Positions 7,038 through 8,173 of a stretch of DNA of 8,173 nucleotides are shown piece by piece. The position numbers and the translations under genes were made by a program. Each line of letters starts with the position of its first letter. The stretch's first letter is position 1. The notes beneath the pieces are model-generated. The model had not been told where the DNA came from. It saw only the letters and a program-made list of their open reading frames with translations, and ran no database searches. Source of the DNA: Rhodococcus_D sp039923155 (GTDB taxonomy: Bacteria; Actinomycetota; Actinomycetes; Mycobacteriales; Mycobacteriaceae); NCBI GenBank assembly GCA_039923155.1, contig JBDTDI010000317.1:1-8173 (forward strand). Direction: 5' to 3'.

Positions 7038-7775
7038 TCAGCGGCGCACGCGGCCGGGCCGGGCCGAACGGTCGCGGGTGAGCAGCGCCAGCAGCACCAC
7101 CAGGAGTGCGACCCCTAGGGTGGCCCCGCCCAGCAGCAGGGTCCACTGGGTGAACGAGCGCCGGCTCGGGTCGGCGTAGCCCACCGTTGCCTGGAGCAGG
7201 TTGTTGCGACCGAGCTGCATGTTCTTCGCGTCACCGTTGGTGGACCAGGTGATCGTGTTGTCCTCCTGCTTCGCGCCGTTGGTGGTGCTCACCTGGGCGG
7301 GAAAGCTGATGCTGACGCTGACCTCGGCTCCGCTGCCGGGGGGGGCGTTGGTCAGGTCGACCGTGCCGTCCAGGGTGACGATGTCGCCCGAGCGCCGGAG
7401 GTCGATCGCGTAGGTGCCCTTGCCGTCGGAGGTCAACGAGCTGGTCAGGGTCTGCACCTGGGCGAAACCCAGGTTGGTGAACGTCACCTGGCTACCGGTG
7501 AAGCCACCCTGCTGGTACGGGTCGATCTTGACGGCGGAGGACAACGTGTCCGGCACGGTGACGGTGGGCGGCTTGACGCCCTGCGGGGACGCGAGGACGA
7601 GCAGGCCGGAGGCCTTGTCGTCGCTGGAGATGCCCATGGTCAGCTGGGCGCGGACACAGCCAGCCAGCACGGGGACTGCGAGCACTAGCACCACGGCGAG
7701 CCGCACGGCTCGCCGGGACCTGCCCGCGCGGTGGTGGGATCGATGGTGGGTCGCGGCGGCGGGCACGGGGGTCAT
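7038..7775 (-). CDS. lppM: LppM-like lipoprotein with C-terminal membrane anchor (DUF3153 type)
   Basis: A 245-residue predicted lipoprotein. Seen here: a His/Arg-rich N-terminal region, a hydrophobic stretch at 24-37 and a lipobox ending LAGC (Cys40, the lipidation site); then MGISSDDKASGLLVLA near 47-62, a beta-rich Ser/Thr/Val-rich extracellular domain, and one strong membrane span at about 211-232 followed by an Arg-rich tail. This matches M. tuberculosis LppM (Rv2171), an envelope lipoprotein with a C-terminal span studied for a role in host phagocyte interaction and lipid binding; its biochemical function is not settled. The ATG at 7775 is chosen because it gives a complete signal peptide and forms an ATGA overlap with the mini-cistron upstream. 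The n-region is long (about 23 residues), so a later GTG such as the one opening VRLAVV is an alternative. Having both lipid anchor and C-terminal span is unusual for lipoproteins but fits this family. Confidence 0.8.
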   Translation of the reverse strand: MTPVPAAATHHRSHHRAGRSRRAVRLAVVLVLAVPVLAGCVRAQLTMGISSDDKASGLLVLASPQGVKPPTVTVPDTLSSAVKIDPYQQGGFTGSQVTFTNLGFAQVQTLTSSLTSDGKGTYAIDLRRSGDIVTLDGTVDLTNAPPGSGAEVSVSISFPAQVSTTNGAKQEDNTITWSTNGDAKNMQLGRNNLLQATVGYADPSRRSFTQWTLLLGGATLGVALLVVLLALLTRDRSARPGRVRR

Positions 7776-7824
7776 CGTGCCAGCAGGGGCTGGTCGGGGG
7801 TCATCGTGCCAGCAGGGGCTGGTC
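7767..7824. repeat. Perfect 29-bp tandem duplication at the cruF/lppM junction
   Basis: Bases 7767-7795 and 7796-7824 are identical over all 29 positions and directly adjacent; each unit begins GGGGGTCATCGTGCC and ends GGGGCTGGTC on the plus strand. On the minus strand each copy carries the last codons of cruF (…DQPLLAR) followed by ATGA. The copy at 7796-7824 contains the real cruF stop; the copy at 7767-7795 contains the lppM start. Because 29 is not a multiple of three, the two ATGs lie in different frames. The exact identity suggests a recent slippage or unequal-exchange event, or an assembly artefact. Confidence 0.95.
7772..7804 (-). CDS. Ten-codon mini-cistron between cruF and lppM
   Basis: The ATG at 7804-7802 overlaps the cruF stop (TGA, 7803-7801) and opens a frame reading MTPDQPLLAR, ending in TGA at 7774-7772, which in turn overlaps the lppM ATG (7775-7773). 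Both junctions are ATGA. The last seven residues equal the C terminus of the CruF-like protein because they come from the duplicated unit. Ribosomes finishing cruF could reinitiate here and then again at lppM. Whether it is translated is unknown; it has no visible Shine-Dalgarno and is most likely a by-product of the duplication, possibly lowering lppM expression. Confidence 0.35.
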   Translation of the reverse strand: MTPDQPLLAR

Positions 7825-8173
7825 ACGTTTCGTCGTGCCGTGCAGCAGGCTCGCCAGCAGCGGCACCCCGAGCAGGCCCATCCCGACGGCTCCGTACAGC
7901 GCCGAGGCCCGCAGGTCGAGGAACACGGCGTGGGCGAGCAGCGAGCCCAGCCAGGTCCAGCAGTACAGGGCCATGGGCAGGGCGTCGGCACCCCCTGCTT
8001 CGGCACGGTTCTGCGAGACCGGACGGGGGCCGATCGTCAGCGCTGCCGCCATGACGGCCGCGACCAGCAACCAGCCCGCGTAGTTGGTCCACGGCACCTC
8101 CGGGACTCCCGGCAGCCCCGGCGCTCCTGCGCGCCACTTCCAGAGGCCGTCGGTCACCATCTGCGGGTCGAGG
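7801..8173 (-). CDS. cruF: Carotenoid biosynthesis membrane protein, CruF family, C-terminal part
   Basis: The last 123 residues of a gene cut by the right edge. The frame is open to the window end, and the residues before the first internal Met complete a family motif: LDPQMV…GLWKW, then GVPEVPWTNYAGWLLVA. This DPQMV…W.W…GVP..N..GW pattern is the hallmark I associate with the carotenoid biosynthesis protein family (CruF, gamma-carotene 1',2'-hydratase, and haloarchaeal bisanhydrobacterioruberin hydratase). Three hydrophobic segments follow, at about residues 30-44, 65-82 and 90-108 of the visible part, then a short basic tail (TTKRDQPLLAR). The protein would hydrate the psi end group of an acyclic or monocyclic carotenoid, creating the hydroxyl that a CruG-type enzyme glycosylates. 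The Met at 8160 is therefore internal, not a start. Substrate is inferred from the family only. Confidence 0.75.
   Translation of the reverse strand, partial: LDPQMVTDGLWKWRAGAPGLPGVPEVPWTNYAGWLLVAAVMAAALTIGPRPVSQNRAEAGGADALPMALYCWTWLGSLLAHAVFLDLRASALYGAVGMGLLGVPLLASLLHGTTKRDQPLLAR

Noticed and set aside
7033..7146. ATG at 7146 as the glycosyltransferase start
   Set aside because: It would overlap lppM by more than 100 bases and add a Pro/Gly/Arg-rich segment unlike the family N terminus; GTG at 7032 or 7014 places the membrane segment at the start.
7776..8006. Upstream extension of the lppM frame to an ATG at 8006
   Set aside because: It overlaps cruF in another frame, would bury the signal peptide and lipobox, and gives Cys/Pro/Trp-rich shadow sequence.

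Overview
The window comes from a very GC-rich actinobacterium. GTG starts, overlapping stop/start codons, strong G/C preference at third codon positions and the gene families point to the Pseudonocardiales/Mycobacteriales group; a Pseudonocardiaceae-like genome is my best guess (inference). It is almost wholly coding, with eight supported protein genes (one cut by the right edge), a possible ninth cut by the left edge, and no RNA genes, insertion sequences, CRISPR or phage signs.

Layout. (1) Positions about 1-4213, minus strand, read right to left: a GGPP-type polyprenyl diphosphate synthase (idsA2/crtE), phytoene desaturase (crtI), a multi-membrane-span GT-C alpha-1,6-mannosyltransferase of the MptA family (mptA), and perhaps another gene whose GTG overlaps the mptA stop. 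(2) Positions 4214-4306: a short divergent promoter region. (3) Positions 4307-5907, plus strand: methylenetetrahydrofolate reductase (metF) and, two bases later, a CDP-alcohol phosphatidyltransferase. (4) Positions 5899-8173, minus strand: the C-terminal part of a CruF-type carotenoid hydratase-family membrane protein entering from the right edge, an LppM-like lipoprotein, and a family 2 glycosyltransferase resembling carotenoid glycosyltransferases (CruG/CrtQ). Its last stop overlaps the convergent phosphatidyltransferase gene.

How the genes fit together. GGPP synthase and CrtI supply a C40 polyene; CruF-family hydration and a membrane GT2 enzyme would give a hydroxylated, sugar-bearing carotenoid. 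No phytoene synthase or cyclase is visible, so the pathway is incomplete here. Interleaved with these are envelope genes (mptA for lipomannan elongation, lppM, a phospholipid-headgroup transferase). From memory, M. tuberculosis has lppM - MTHFR-like Rv2172c (opposite strand) - idsA2 - mptA in the same relative order and orientation. The window therefore looks like that conserved envelope block with carotenoid genes still in place.

The most distinctive sequence-level feature is a perfect 29-bp tandem duplication (7767-7824) at the cruF/lppM junction. It duplicates the ATGA stop/start overlap and creates a 10-codon mini-cistron between the two genes.
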